Shown here piece by piece: positions 8,062 through 16,596 of a stretch of 41,728 nucleotides of DNA. Each line of letters opens with the position of its first letter. The first letter of the stretch is position 1. Origin of the DNA: Phycisphaerae bacterium (GTDB lineage: Bacteria > Planctomycetota > Phycisphaerae > Phycisphaerales > SM1A02); the NCBI GenBank assembly GCA_002689385.1, contig NZFX01000028.1, forward strand, positions 1 to 41,728. Direction: 5' to 3'. The notes under the pieces were generated by a model. That model saw only the letters and a program-made list of their open reading frames with translations. It made no database searches and was not told the origin of the DNA. A program made the position numbers and the translations under genes.

Positions 8062-9105
8062 ATGACAACGAAACCGATTGATTTACGCAGTGACACGGTC
8101 ACGCAGCCAACAGCTGCGATGCGAAGTGCAATGATGGATGCGCCACTCGGCGATGATGTTTGGGGAGACGATCCCACTGTCAATGCCCTGCAAGAGCGAT
8201 GTGCCTCAATGTTTGGGAAAGAAGATGCGTGCTTTGTTCCAACTGGAACGATGGCAAACCAGGTTGCTATTCGAGCACAAACACAGCCCGGTGACGAAAT
8301 TATTATTCACGGCGAGAGCCACATAGTCCGTTATGAAGGCGGTGGCGCAGCGGCACTGAGTGGCTGTAGTTTTGCTATCGCGCAAGGCGATCGTGGCTTT
8401 TTCGCATGTGAAGATGTGCGCAATCTCGTTCGACCTGAAGATTTCCATTTTGGAACAAGTCGGCTACTCTCTCTCGAAAACACGCATAACCGGGGCGGCG
8501 GGTCAATCTGGCCGCTTGGTCAACTTCAGGATGTTTGTAACACTGCACATGATTTTGGTTTACACACACATCTCGATGGTGCGCGAATTTGGCACGCCAT
8601 CGTCGGCTCTGACGTTGACGCCAAAACATGGTGTGCGCCATTCGATTCTATTTCTGCGTGCTTTTCTAAAGGGCTCGGTTGCCCTGCTGGATCAATCGTC
8701 GCTGGCAATAAACAGACCATAAACGCGGTACGAAGGTTCAGGAAAATGTATGGTGGCACAATGCGGCAATCCGGCATTCTTGCTGGCGCCGCCCTTTTTG
8801 CACTCGACAACCAACTCGAGCGCCTACAGGAAGACCACTACAATGCCAAAAAACTCGCATTAGGCCTTAATTCTATTGAGGGCGTTTCATGTGATGCACA
8901 AACAACAGATACTAACCTCGTATTCTTCAATATTGACAAAATGCTTGGAAATGGTGCCTCGTTATGCCGAAAATTAGGGGAGCGCGGCGTTCTTGCTGAA
9001 GCACTTGATTCACAACGAATCCGATTCGTCACACACCTTGACGTAACGGCCGATGAAGTTGAAAGGGCTATTCAAATTACAGCCGACATCTGCAAACATG
9101 TTTAG
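8062..9105 (+). CDS. ltaE: Threonine aldolase (PLP-dependent)
   Basis: PLP fold-type I enzyme splitting L-threonine or L-allo-threonine to glycine and acetaldehyde. The family start [12 protein letters not shown] is clear, followed by the substrate/cofactor region ([10 protein letters not shown], 60-69), HLDGARIW (170-177) and the PLP lysine Lys203 in [11 protein letters not shown]. Length 347 is normal. The symbol ltaE is by family; stereospecificity cannot be read from the sequence. The start ATG 8062 has no Shine-Dalgarno sequence, but TACAAT lies 8 bases upstream. The gene overlaps the following gene by 8 bases. Confidence 0.93.
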   Translation: MTTKPIDLRSDTVTQPTAAMRSAMMDAPLGDDVWGDDPTVNALQERCASMFGKEDACFVPTGTMANQVAIRAQTQPGDEIIIHGESHIVRYEGGGAAALSGCSFAIAQGDRGFFACEDVRNLVRPEDFHFGTSRLLSLENTHNRGGGSIWPLGQLQDVCNTAHDFGLHTHLDGARIWHAIVGSDVDAKTWCAPFDSISACFSKGLGCPAGSIVAGNKQTINAVRRFRKMYGGTMRQSGILAGAALFALDNQLERLQEDHYNAKKLALGLNSIEGVSCDAQTTDTNLVFFNIDKMLGNGASLCRKLGERGVLAEALDSQRIRFVTHLDVTADEVERAIQITADICKHV

Positions 9106-9952
9106 AATTAACACCATCCTACTCACTCTCTTTCTCGCAACAACACAAGCCACTGCGATTAGCTCAACGCATACTTCATTTGTATGGAACGACATCAACA
9201 CAAGAGAAGTGATTCGGTGGGAAGGTGACATTGCTGTCGTGCAACAAGGTACTTCAATGCAAGAACTTTCTTGCAGAATAAAAATCGACGACTCCGACGT
9301 AGATTTTGCCATTCATTCTTTTGGAATACCAAAAAGTTGGACATCATTTTCCTACCAAACAGACGAAGAACTTGTGCAAAAACAAAAAGAGTTAAAACAA
9401 AACGCAGCGAAGCACGGAATAAGCATGCACGATGACGGCAACCGATTCAGCGTGCACTACGACTGGGTTATTTCAAAAAGCAAGCGTTCGCTTCAAGACG
9501 CAGCAAAAACAATTCGTTCAAGCGCAAGACGGAATGGATACAGAAGCAAACGAGAGTTGGTTGGAGCTTTTACAGCGTTTGTGCAATCACTTACCTACAG
9601 AATTCCCGCTGATCATCGAATGAACGACGAGGGCGAAAAAATTCTTACTGCTGGTGCCATGATGCCACTTGAAACTTTATCGAAACAATGGGGCGATTGT
9701 GATTCGAAGTGCATGCTCTTCGCATCACTCGTTCAATCGATTGACCTTGTGGATGTTTGCTTTATCGTGATAAACGATCATATTTTTGCTGGAGTACAAA
9801 TGCGTGCACAACAGGACGACCACGTAGTCCGGTACAAAAATAAAGATTGGATTCTTGTTGAGCTTACCGATTCATGGCCAATTGGCCGCGTGCCAACGAA
9901 TCACCTTAACGGAGTTATCCTTGGCAATTACGAAGTCGTAGAATTACAATAA
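9098..9952 (+). CDS. Exported transglutaminase-like cysteine peptidase family protein
   Basis: A 284-residue protein with an N-terminal signal peptide ([20 protein letters not shown]). A transglutaminase-like core near the C-terminus has a complete apparent triad: Cys201 in WGDCDSKC, His228 in NDHIFAG and Asp258 in ELTDSWP. Residues 85-155 are helical and charged. Members of this fold cleave or form amide bonds, often in the periplasm. The start at ATG 9098, overlapping the threonine aldolase stop by 8 bases, gives the signal peptide directly; a longer in-frame start inside the aldolase gene does not. The natural substrate is unknown. Confidence 0.8.
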   Translation: MFRINTILLTLFLATTQATAISSTHTSFVWNDINTREVIRWEGDIAVVQQGTSMQELSCRIKIDDSDVDFAIHSFGIPKSWTSFSYQTDEELVQKQKELKQNAAKHGISMHDDGNRFSVHYDWVISKSKRSLQDAAKTIRSSARRNGYRSKRELVGAFTAFVQSLTYRIPADHRMNDEGEKILTAGAMMPLETLSKQWGDCDSKCMLFASLVQSIDLVDVCFIVINDHIFAGVQMRAQQDDHVVRYKNKDWILVELTDSWPIGRVPTNHLNGVILGNYEVVELQ

Positions 9953-9968
9953 AGAAAGATTGCACCCC

Positions 9969-11126
9969 TTGAAGATTTTGCATTATTTTCCAACGACCCT
10001 GCTCAGTGAAGGTGGCACTGTTCGAGTTGCAATTGATATGTGCGCCGTACTTGCAAACCGTGGCCACGATGTTACTTGGCTAACGTGCGACTGTACCGAC
10101 GTGCCAGAATCGTGGAAGCAAGATTCGCCAAACACGCCGACAGTAGTACACCTAGGCGCGTTTGAAAAATCTGGCAAGCGACTCACTAAGGAGCAATGCA
10201 CAATTGCAAAAGAAACCATTTGCAACATGGACGTTGTGCACGTGCACGCCATGTGGGACCCGTCAAACCCTCAGATTGCGCACGCATGCGACAATACTAA
10301 CACTCCTTGGGTGCTTAGCGTCCACGGCATGCTTGATGACTGGAGCATGAAACAACGCACACTTAAAAAACGCGTGTACTTATCGACGGTAGGTCGGTGC
10401 ATGGTGCGAACTCCAGCCGTATTTCACACAACCGCTGAAGCAGAAAACAAGCAAGCTTCAAAATGGTTCAAGCACAGAAACACTGCCGTTGTGCCTTGCA
10501 TCGTTGATTTAGATCCATACGCTAATGTTCCAAATCCAGCCGAGGCGCTCGAGGTTTATGGTGAATCCGACAAACCAACAGTGCTTTTTCTAAGTCGAGT
10601 GCACGAAAAAAAATCTATTGAAACACTCATCGACGCTACGAAAATCCTCAAAGATGCAGAGTCACCTATCAGACTTTTCATAGCTGGAACTGGCGAAGAA
10701 GCATATGCTAAAACACTCAAAGCAAGAGCCCAGTCCATTGGCGTAGAAGAGCATGTTTCATTCCTTGGCATGGTTGTTGGCAGTTTGAAACTTTCGCTCT
10801 ATGCGATGGCTGATATATTTGCCCTGCCCACACAGCAAGAAAATTTTGGGCTCGTCTATGCAGAAGCGATGCTTTGCGAAACAGCTATCATTGGTACAAA
10901 GGGTACTGACATCTGGCAGGAACTCGAAGAAGGTGGCGCAATCATTAAAGAAAGAACTCCGGAAGCATTTGCTGGCGCTATCAAAAAACTTACCGAGGAC
11001 AAAGAGTTGCTTCAAGCAAAGGGCGCCGCTGGAAGAAAACACGTTTTGCATTGGCTAAACACCGACACCGTCGCAAAGGGCTACGAAGCGATGTATAAAC
11101 AAGCCGTCAGTGGACAGAAATCGTAA
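9969..11126 (+). CDS. Glycosyltransferase family 4 (GT-B fold)
   Basis: Retaining GT4 glycosyltransferase, expected to use a nucleotide-sugar donor for glycan or exopolysaccharide assembly. The N-terminal acceptor domain starts KILHYFPTTLLSEGGTVRVA and the donor domain holds the conserved ENFGLVYAEAM segment with the E-x7-E motif. No ATG fits the conserved start. Two in-frame TTG codons (9960 and 9969) are possible; I chose 9969, since the purine-rich AAAGAAAGA is then about 9 bases upstream and the protein starts MKILHYF. It lies 16 bases after the transglutaminase-like gene. The last 20 bases overlap the convergent inhibitor gene. Confidence 0.9.
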   Translation: MKILHYFPTTLLSEGGTVRVAIDMCAVLANRGHDVTWLTCDCTDVPESWKQDSPNTPTVVHLGAFEKSGKRLTKEQCTIAKETICNMDVVHVHAMWDPSNPQIAHACDNTNTPWVLSVHGMLDDWSMKQRTLKKRVYLSTVGRCMVRTPAVFHTTAEAENKQASKWFKHRNTAVVPCIVDLDPYANVPNPAEALEVYGESDKPTVLFLSRVHEKKSIETLIDATKILKDAESPIRLFIAGTGEEAYAKTLKARAQSIGVEEHVSFLGMVVGSLKLSLYAMADIFALPTQQENFGLVYAEAMLCETAIIGTKGTDIWQELEEGGAIIKERTPEAFAGAIKKLTEDKELLQAKGAAGRKHVLHWLNTDTVAKGYEAMYKQAVSGQKS

Positions 11127-11505
11127 AAGAAACTACTTTTGTCGGCGGAGCTTTTTCTTCCCAAGGGCGCTGATACGAAAACATAAGCACTGTCTCACCT
11201 TTTCCAATTGCTCGAAGCGTCCAAGTCGTACTACCTCCAACGCCAACTCGACCACTAACATCAGAAATGAATGTATTCGCTACGTTTTTTATGACTGATG
11301 AATCGTGCACATCAAGCGACCAGGAATACCCCGTCGTTGGATTACTTGGCAACACAATTTCAAAAGTCCGACCCAAAGAAAGAACAATATTGCGATCGCT
11401 GTCAACTGCAGAAAATGGCCGGTTGATAACTACGGTGCCGTCCTTTGTTGCCGCAGTACAAGACGACAGAAGCATGAGTAAAAGAAATGGAATAAGTAGT
11501 TTCAT
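11107..11505 (-). CDS. Chagasin-type (I42) cysteine protease inhibitor lipoprotein
   Basis: A 132-residue protein with a lipoprotein signal (LLMLLSSC, Cys16) and an inhibitor I42 domain. All three inhibitory loop motifs of chagasin are recognisable: NPTTGYSW (about 56-63), the GGSTTWTLRA strand region (about 90-99) and RPWE (about 113-116). Family members bind papain-like cysteine proteases, so this may protect the periplasm or act on external proteases. It lies 18 bases downstream of the second permease gene and may be read through from the metal operon, but it also has its own good promoter at 11512-11540. Confidence 0.88.
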   Translation of the reverse strand: MKLLIPFLLLMLLSSCTAATKDGTVVINRPFSAVDSDRNIVLSLGRTFEIVLPSNPTTGYSWSLDVHDSSVIKNVANTFISDVSGRVGVGGSTTWTLRAIGKGETVLMFSYQRPWEEKAPPTKVVSFTISVH

Positions 11506-11511
11506 GCTTTC

Positions 11512-11540
11512 AGGATACCACTTTTATAAAAGCGTGTCAT
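11512..11540 (-). promoter_or_regulatory. Sigma-70-like promoter for the chagasin-type gene
   Basis: On the minus strand, ATGACA (11535-11540) is separated by exactly 17 bases from TATCCT (11512-11517), which lies 6 bases before the ATG at 11505. The spacer contains the perfect 12-base palindrome CTTTTATAAAAG (11521-11532), a possible operator. The promoter overlaps the 3' end of the permease gene. The short distance to the start implies a leaderless or nearly leaderless mRNA. Confidence 0.5.
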
Positions 11541-12816
11541 CTGGAACCCTCCTTCCATGTGGATCCTTCTTTGCATCTCCAAGCTTTGATTGCATTTCTG
11601 GAGTTGTCACATGCTCCAACCGCTCAGCAGCTTGATGTACCTGATGGACATCTTGTGGGTAATGTTCATCAAGATAGACTTCCCACAGACGATGCATTCG
11701 AACTAATTTTGTCGCCTTCTCGCGACCCTCTTTCGTAAGCGTCCAATACATCGTCGTTTTTTCAACCGCATTCGTTTTTTGCAAACCAAACAAAGCAATA
11801 TGAACAAGTAATGAGTGCGCCCCAATAGCTTCAGTTAACTGCGTTGGCACAACTGTCTTTTTACCACGCTCTTCTAATCTCCATAGTACGCCAAGAATAT
11901 CTTCCCGCAACACGAGTAAACGAACGGAATTACGTTGCCATTGTTTTGCGATGATGCCTTGGCTTGGCGAGCCAACCCAAGCAAGGATAAAGAACGCGCC
12001 CGCTGCCACTGCCATGGCACCAGCAGTGCTCGTTCCAGAGAAACCAAACCAAGTAGGAATAGTAATTGCAGAAACATGCCCAACAGCTGCTGATGCTATT
12101 GCAATACTAATTGCTAAAACAAACATCATGCCATATCTGTTCGTAAGTAAATACGCTGTTGCTGGTGGAACAATAAACATCGCAACGACAAGAATCGAAC
12201 CAACTGTTTCAAAAGCAGAAACTGCTGTGGCGGCAGTCATTGTCATCAGTAAATAATGCATAAACGATGGATGTATGCCCTGTGATTTCGCAAATGCTGG
12301 GTCGAATGATGTGATTTTAAGTTCTTTATAAAAAAGAAACATAACAAACAGGTTTGCAAGAAGCATGGCGCCATTCACAATCGCCCCGCGCGGGATACCA
12401 AAGCCATCAGGGTCTTGGTCAAACCATGCTAATTCAATCGAGCCATACAACACGCAGTCTGGGTCAATGTCAACATGGTCAACCGCTTGACGCATCAGGA
12501 CTAGACCAAAGGCAAACAAGACCGTGAACACAATCCCCATAGATGCGCCCGCTTCTACATTGCCGAGCGATTGAATAACCTGTACAAGAAATGCCGTGAG
12601 TAATCCAACTACTACTGCACCGATTAACATTGCCATTGGATCTCGGCTTCCCGTCAGCAAAAACGCAATTGCAATTCCTGGAAGTACTGTGTGGCTAATC
12701 GCATCTCCCATTAAGCTCATTCTTCGCAGAACAAGAACTGTGCCAGGAATTGAACACCCTGCTGCACAAAGTGCGCCAATGATCACGATCCATGTATCGA
12801 TAATGGACCACGTCAT
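11524..12816 (-). CDS. troD: Metal ABC transporter permease fused to DtxR-like regulator domain (second permease)
   Basis: Residues 1-290 form an ABC-3 family permease (Tro/Znu/Mnt type) with about eight membrane helices, including the coupling region RRMSLMGDAISH. Residues 298-430 are a cytoplasmic DtxR/MntR-like module: a winged helix (about 300-372) and a dimerisation/metal segment with HRLWE (His375, Glu379), VHQAAERLEH (His394, Glu398, Glu401, His402) and a DPHG tail. These match metal ligands of MntR/DtxR. ABC-3 permeases usually end at about 280-300 residues, so this is a true fusion. It overlaps the preceding permease by 4 bases (ATGA). Role: import of Mn, Fe or Zn with possible metal sensing on the transporter itself (inference). 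Confidence 0.9.
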   Translation of the reverse strand: MTWSIIDTWIVIIGALCAAGCSIPGTVLVLRRMSLMGDAISHTVLPGIAIAFLLTGSRDPMAMLIGAVVVGLLTAFLVQVIQSLGNVEAGASMGIVFTVLFAFGLVLMRQAVDHVDIDPDCVLYGSIELAWFDQDPDGFGIPRGAIVNGAMLLANLFVMFLFYKELKITSFDPAFAKSQGIHPSFMHYLLMTMTAATAVSAFETVGSILVVAMFIVPPATAYLLTNRYGMMFVLAISIAIASAAVGHVSAITIPTWFGFSGTSTAGAMAVAAGAFFILAWVGSPSQGIIAKQWQRNSVRLLVLREDILGVLWRLEERGKKTVVPTQLTEAIGAHSLLVHIALFGLQKTNAVEKTTMYWTLTKEGREKATKLVRMHRLWEVYLDEHYPQDVHQVHQAAERLEHVTTPEMQSKLGDAKKDPHGRRVPDDTLL

Positions 12817-14165
12817 GTTGAAGTACCTACAGCATGAGGGCTCTTTGGTATATCCGTTGCTTTAAGAAGTTCTTCAAGTTGCGAAACAAGATTTCTCCCA
12901 AGCACATGCTCAATCATATCTGCATCTCGATCGACATGCGAAGGAGCGATATCAGCGTACGTTATTAAATAGACTTCCCATAAGCGGTGATTCCTTACAA
13001 CCCGTGACGCTTCTGCAGAACCTTTTTCAGTCAAACGCCACATCGAATTTGGTTCCCGAGTTGCTACGTGCTGTTTTGCGCATCGACGTAGTAATTTTTC
13101 AACGGCACGCTTACTCCATGATCGAACATACACAATGTCTTCGATGGTGAAAGATGACGACTGTGTATCTTCACACACTTCCCACATTGCCCGGAGAATA
13201 TGTTGCAGTGAAATACGGCGCTGTAAACGAATACGAGTCAACTGCCGAATAAACAACCCATTGTTCGGACCAAAAACAAAACTCACAATGAACCAAAATC
13301 CACAAATCAAGACAATGACAGGACCTGTTGGCATTCGTGGAACAAGCGCGCTTGCTACCGCGCCAAGCCAACCACTCAAACAACCAATCAGAGCTGCTGC
13401 CATCAACATCGTTATTATTTTTGTTGTCCAATACCGAGCGCACGCTGCAGGAATAATAAGCATCGCAACTGCAAGAACAAGACCAACCGATTGCAATGCA
13501 ATAACTGTCACAATAGCAACCATCGCCATCAAAACAACATCGAGCAAAAGTGTCGGGCAACCTTGCACTGCGCCGAATTTTTCATCGAAACAAAGCAACG
13601 TCCACTCTTTATGGAGTGCAATTGTGACAATCACAATCCCTAGGGCGACTCCTGCCATAATTAGCGCATCGGATGCAACCATAGACGATGCTTTGCCAAA
13701 AATAAAACCACTTAACCCTGCTGCACTGCCTGTTGGTAACTCTGTTGCCATTCGCAGTAAGCACAGACCAAGCCCAAACAAAACACTCAAGACGATTCCA
13801 ATAGCGGCATCATCCTTTAATCGCGTAGTTTTTCGAATGCCGAGTATTCCAAGAACGCCAATACAACCAAACACAAACGCACCGAGCAACAAACCCGCAA
13901 GCGCCTTGCCATCACTTCCAAATGCAACCATGACCATAAACGCTGCGGCAATGCCTGGCAATGTTGCGTGGCTTAATGCATCGGCTGTGAGCGCACGTTT
14001 CCTCAGAAGTAAAAATGTGCCAATCAATCCAGAAGCGGTCCCGAGTGCCATAACACCTAGCACTACAACACGAGTGTTGTAGTCTTCAAGCGAAAATACC
14101 CGAACAATTTGTTCGAGTGAAGGCAACGCCATACTTGCATCAGAAATGGAATGCGAAACAATCAA
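12813..14165 (-). CDS. troC: Metal ABC transporter permease fused to DtxR-like regulator domain (first permease)
   Basis: Residues 30-305 are an ABC-3 permease (LLLRKRALTADALSHATLPG contains the conserved D-A-x-S-H coupling motif). Residues about 318-450 form a second DtxR-like module: winged helix (318-390), then NHRLWEVYL (His393, Glu397) and DADMIEH (Asp416, Glu419, His420). The eight residues HRLWEVYL are identical to those in the other permease, so both fusions share an origin. Compared with that copy, the His of the VHxxA motif is replaced by Asp and the DPHG tail is degenerate (SPHAVG). The two permeases probably form a heterodimer that brings both regulator modules together below the membrane. 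It overlaps the ATPase gene by 4 bases. Confidence 0.9.
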   Translation of the reverse strand: MIVSHSISDASMALPSLEQIVRVFSLEDYNTRVVVLGVMALGTASGLIGTFLLLRKRALTADALSHATLPGIAAAFMVMVAFGSDGKALAGLLLGAFVFGCIGVLGILGIRKTTRLKDDAAIGIVLSVLFGLGLCLLRMATELPTGSAAGLSGFIFGKASSMVASDALIMAGVALGIVIVTIALHKEWTLLCFDEKFGAVQGCPTLLLDVVLMAMVAIVTVIALQSVGLVLAVAMLIIPAACARYWTTKIITMLMAAALIGCLSGWLGAVASALVPRMPTGPVIVLICGFWFIVSFVFGPNNGLFIRQLTRIRLQRRISLQHILRAMWEVCEDTQSSSFTIEDIVYVRSWSKRAVEKLLRRCAKQHVATREPNSMWRLTEKGSAEASRVVRNHRLWEVYLITYADIAPSHVDRDADMIEHVLGRNLVSQLEELLKATDIPKSPHAVGTST

Positions 14166-14938
14166 TGGCGAGCAAGTCGGTCCACTGCTTCTGACAGAAG
14201 CGTCAATCGGCCGCCGTATGTTTTCTTCAAGTTCTCATCTGTGAACACTTCGTCAACAGGCCCATGCGCCACAACGCGCATGTTCAACAAGATTACGTGG
14301 TCAAAATATTCACGAACCGTCTGTAGGTCATGATGGACAACGATGACCGTTTTTCCCGTAGACCGCAATTCGGCCAGAACGTTTACAATCGCTTTTTCGG
14401 TGGCCGCATCAACACTAGCAAATGGTTCATCCATAAAATAGATGGAAGAGTCTTGCGCGAGTGCTCGTGCAAGAAACACACGCTGTTGCTGCCCACCAGA
14501 GAGTTGGCTTATCTGCCGGCGTGCATAGTCTGCCATGCCAACTCGGTCGAGTGCATCCATCGCTATTTGCGCGTCTTGCTTGCGTAACGGCTTGCACCAA
14601 CCAATACTTCCATACCTTCCCATTGCAACAACGCCGAGTGCGTCAATTGGAAAATCCCAATCGACTGACTCGCGCTGCGGAACGTACGCAACCAATTTGC
14701 GTTGTTTCCTAAATGGCTTACCGTAAATCATTACCTTGCCAGATGCTTTTGGCACAAGGTCCATGACTGCTTTTATAAGCGTACTTTTACCTGCGCCATT
14801 TGGTCCAACGACGGCAATGAGTTTGCCCTCTGGGATGTCGAGGTCAACATCCCACAACACAGGTTTGCGATGGTAAGCAACCGTTAAATCGTGAATCGAA
14901 ACAGGCGAAGTTGAAGAGTGTCCTTCCTCCATTCGCAT
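14162..14938 (-). CDS. troB: Metal ABC transporter ATP-binding protein
   Basis: A 258-residue ABC ATPase that powers import by the two permeases. Visible motifs are Walker A GPNGAGKST (about 45-53), the signature LSGGQQQR (about 147-154), Walker B SIYFMDEP and the switch His in VIVVHHD. It has the YVPQRESVDWDFP segment of Mn/Zn/Fe-type ATPases. The start codon shares one base with the stop of the substrate-binding protein (TAATG) and the end overlaps the next gene by 4 bases, so this is a tightly coupled operon. Confidence 0.95.
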   Translation of the reverse strand: MRMEEGHSSTSPVSIHDLTVAYHRKPVLWDVDLDIPEGKLIAVVGPNGAGKSTLIKAVMDLVPKASGKVMIYGKPFRKQRKLVAYVPQRESVDWDFPIDALGVVAMGRYGSIGWCKPLRKQDAQIAMDALDRVGMADYARRQISQLSGGQQQRVFLARALAQDSSIYFMDEPFASVDAATEKAIVNVLAELRSTGKTVIVVHHDLQTVREYFDHVILLNMRVVAHGPVDEVFTDENLKKTYGGRLTLLSEAVDRLARH

Positions 14939-15882
14939 TACTCTTCTCCCGGTGCACTAATTATTTCGGTAAATCCTTGCTCTGGAACCATTCCACCCAG
15001 CGCTTGCGCAATAGTGGTGATGTTATGGTCAAGCATGCCGATGTATGTTCCTTCGTACGTACCGCCCTGACCCATCGCATCGGAATACAATCGCCCACCG
15101 ATTGCAACGGTGTGCCCTTTTGCTTTTGCGCCTTCAATAAGAGCGAGCACATTTCGATCGGAGACACTTGACTCAACGAATACGGCAGTGATTTCTTTGT
15201 CAACCAACATTGTCACAAGCCGGTTCACATCTTCAATGCCTGCTTCAGATTCTGTCGACAACCCCTGAATACCAACCACTTCGATGCCATACGCTCGGCC
15301 AAAATAATTAAACGCATCGTGCGCAGTAATTAACACACGTTGGTTTTTGGGGACAGACGCAATTGCGCCAATCGCGTACTCGTGCAACGCCATTAACGTT
15401 TCGCTGTACGCTTTTGCATTCGACTGGTACTCTTTACAATGCTCAGGGTCTTGTTTGCAAAGCGCTTCTGCTACCGCATCGACCGCTCGGGCCCAAGCCG
15501 AAACATCCATCCATACATGCGGATCCCAGTGCCCTTCAAACTCTGGCGGCTCAAGCAAATACGTTTCTTCAATGAGTTCTGTTACAGGGAATACTACTTT
15601 TCCTAAACGGGAAGCTTTAAAAAAAGTATCAGTCATTCGACCTTCAAGCATCAAGCCGCTATAAAAAATCATGTCCGCGTTCATTATCTCACGAGCATCT
15701 GATGCGGTTGGTTTATACAAATGAGGATCAACGCCCTCGCCCATGAGCGCCGAGACTTTCCCATGCTCACCTACAACTTGCCTTGTAATATCCGCAACCA
15801 TGCCGGTGGTTGCAACAATAGTTAGTTCAGCAGTAGCTATTCCCGCAAAGGCAAAAAGCATAATCATTGTTTTTAGTAGCAT
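14938..15882 (-). CDS. troA: TroA-type metal-binding protein of ABC importer
   Basis: Periplasmic solute-binding protein of cluster A-I, 314 residues, with a signal peptide ending near Ala18. Metal ligands match TroA: His54 (VDPHLYKP), His122 (WDPHVWMD), His188 (ITAHDAFNYFGRAYG) and Asp268 (LYSDAMG). His at the third position, where PsaA-type Mn proteins have Glu, favours the TroA/Zn-Mn group. It lacks the His-rich loop of ZnuA. The start is fixed by a strong Shine-Dalgarno sequence (AAAGGAG, 15889-15895, 6 bases upstream). It is the first gene of an operon with ATPase, two permeases and perhaps the chagasin-type gene, and diverges from the DtxR-type regulator. Confidence 0.94.
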   Translation of the reverse strand: MLLKTMIMLFAFAGIATAELTIVATTGMVADITRQVVGEHGKVSALMGEGVDPHLYKPTASDAREIMNADMIFYSGLMLEGRMTDTFFKASRLGKVVFPVTELIEETYLLEPPEFEGHWDPHVWMDVSAWARAVDAVAEALCKQDPEHCKEYQSNAKAYSETLMALHEYAIGAIASVPKNQRVLITAHDAFNYFGRAYGIEVVGIQGLSTESEAGIEDVNRLVTMLVDKEITAVFVESSVSDRNVLALIEGAKAKGHTVAIGGRLYSDAMGQGGTYEGTYIGMLDHNITTIAQALGGMVPEQGFTEIISAPGEE

Positions 15883-15896
15883 AAAAGACTCCTTTT

Positions 15897-15936
15897 GATT
15901 AGCCAAAAGTTTAATCTGTGGTATGCTATAAGTCAA
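15897..15936 (-). promoter_or_regulatory. Divergent promoter region with inverted-repeat operator for tro operon / DtxR gene
   Basis: The 57 bases between the divergent starts contain a minus-strand promoter, TTGACT (15931-15936) and TAAACT (15908-15913) with a 17-base spacer, leading into the TroA gene. An inverted repeat GATTA-N10-TAATC (15897-15916) covers the -10. For the plus-strand regulator gene a TATAAG (15927-15932) lies 7 bases before its ATG. This arrangement fits repression of the importer by the metal-loaded regulator, with autoregulation. The binding site is inferred, not a match to a published consensus. Confidence 0.6.
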
Positions 15937-15939
15937 GCC

Positions 15940-16596
15940 ATGCTTTCAAGTACCGTCGAAAATTATCTCAAATCGCTCTTTCTGCTTGATCCTCGAGGCG
16001 AAAAAGAGGTTGCCACAGGCGAACTCGCAAAATCGCTGGAAGTCACCCCTGGTTCTGCTACTTCAATGATTAAAACGCTTGCACAAGCAGGACTCGTTGA
16101 GCATCGCCCGCACTACGGCGTTCGGCTTACCAGTCAAGGCAGAACGCTCGCTGTACACGTAGTTCGGAGGCACCGAATTGTCGAGTTGTTTCTAGTAAAT
16201 GTACTCGGCATGGATTGGAGCGAAGTACATGAAGAAGCAGAGCAACTCGAACATGTAGTCTCTGATGAAGTCATTACACGAATGGATGATTTACTCGGGC
16301 ACCCAAGTCATGACCCACACGGTGACCCAATTCCCTCTGCGGATGGGACACTGCCAACACGCACGCTGCAAACACTTTCATTCTGTAATGAAGGTGACAA
16401 TGTATCTATCGCACGTATTGGAAACCAAAATACCGAGTTCTTAAAGTTCGCAGAAGATAATGGACTATTGCTTGGAAGAACGATCACCATTAAAAACAAA
16501 AATGAAATTGCAGACTCCATAACAATTACAACTCACGAAAAAGAAGTTGTTCTTGGCTTAGCTGCTGCTGGAAAAATTGAAGTTGAACATGTATAA
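15940..16596 (+). CDS. DtxR/MntR family metal-dependent transcriptional repressor
   Basis: A 218-residue regulator with a winged helix (1-72), dimerisation/metal domain (73-140) and C-terminal FeoA/SH3-like domain (145-215), so DtxR-length rather than MntR-length. Ligand positions His78 (RRHRI), His97, Glu101, Glu104 and His105 (VHEEAEQLEH) are kept. In the N-terminal helix (TVENYLKSLF) the positions of MntR Asp8 and Glu11 are Asn8 and Lys11, so the metal site must be altered. ATG 15940 was chosen because the family begins with this helix. It is divergent from the Tro operon, its likely target. The stop overlaps the M28 peptidase start by 8 bases. Confidence 0.92.
   Translation: MLSSTVENYLKSLFLLDPRGEKEVATGELAKSLEVTPGSATSMIKTLAQAGLVEHRPHYGVRLTSQGRTLAVHVVRRHRIVELFLVNVLGMDWSEVHEEAEQLEHVVSDEVITRMDDLLGHPSHDPHGDPIPSADGTLPTRTLQTLSFCNEGDNVSIARIGNQNTEFLKFAEDNGLLLGRTITIKNKNEIADSITITTHEKEVVLGLAAAGKIEVEHV

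Noticed and set aside
8011-8068. Longer start for the HdeD-like protein
   Set aside because: Adds 19 residues that are not family-like and overlaps the divergent threonine aldolase start; ATG 8011 matches the usual family start.
7476-8081. 201-codon open frame on the plus strand
   Set aside because: Antisense to the HdeD-like gene, rich in Pro/Ala/Lys with no recognisable fold; the opposite strand has a clear membrane protein.
13135-14082. 315-codon open frame on the plus strand
   Set aside because: Lies wholly antisense to the first Tro permease, has low-complexity Thr/Ala/Ile/Pro composition and no family features. It is a shadow frame of a hydrophobic gene.
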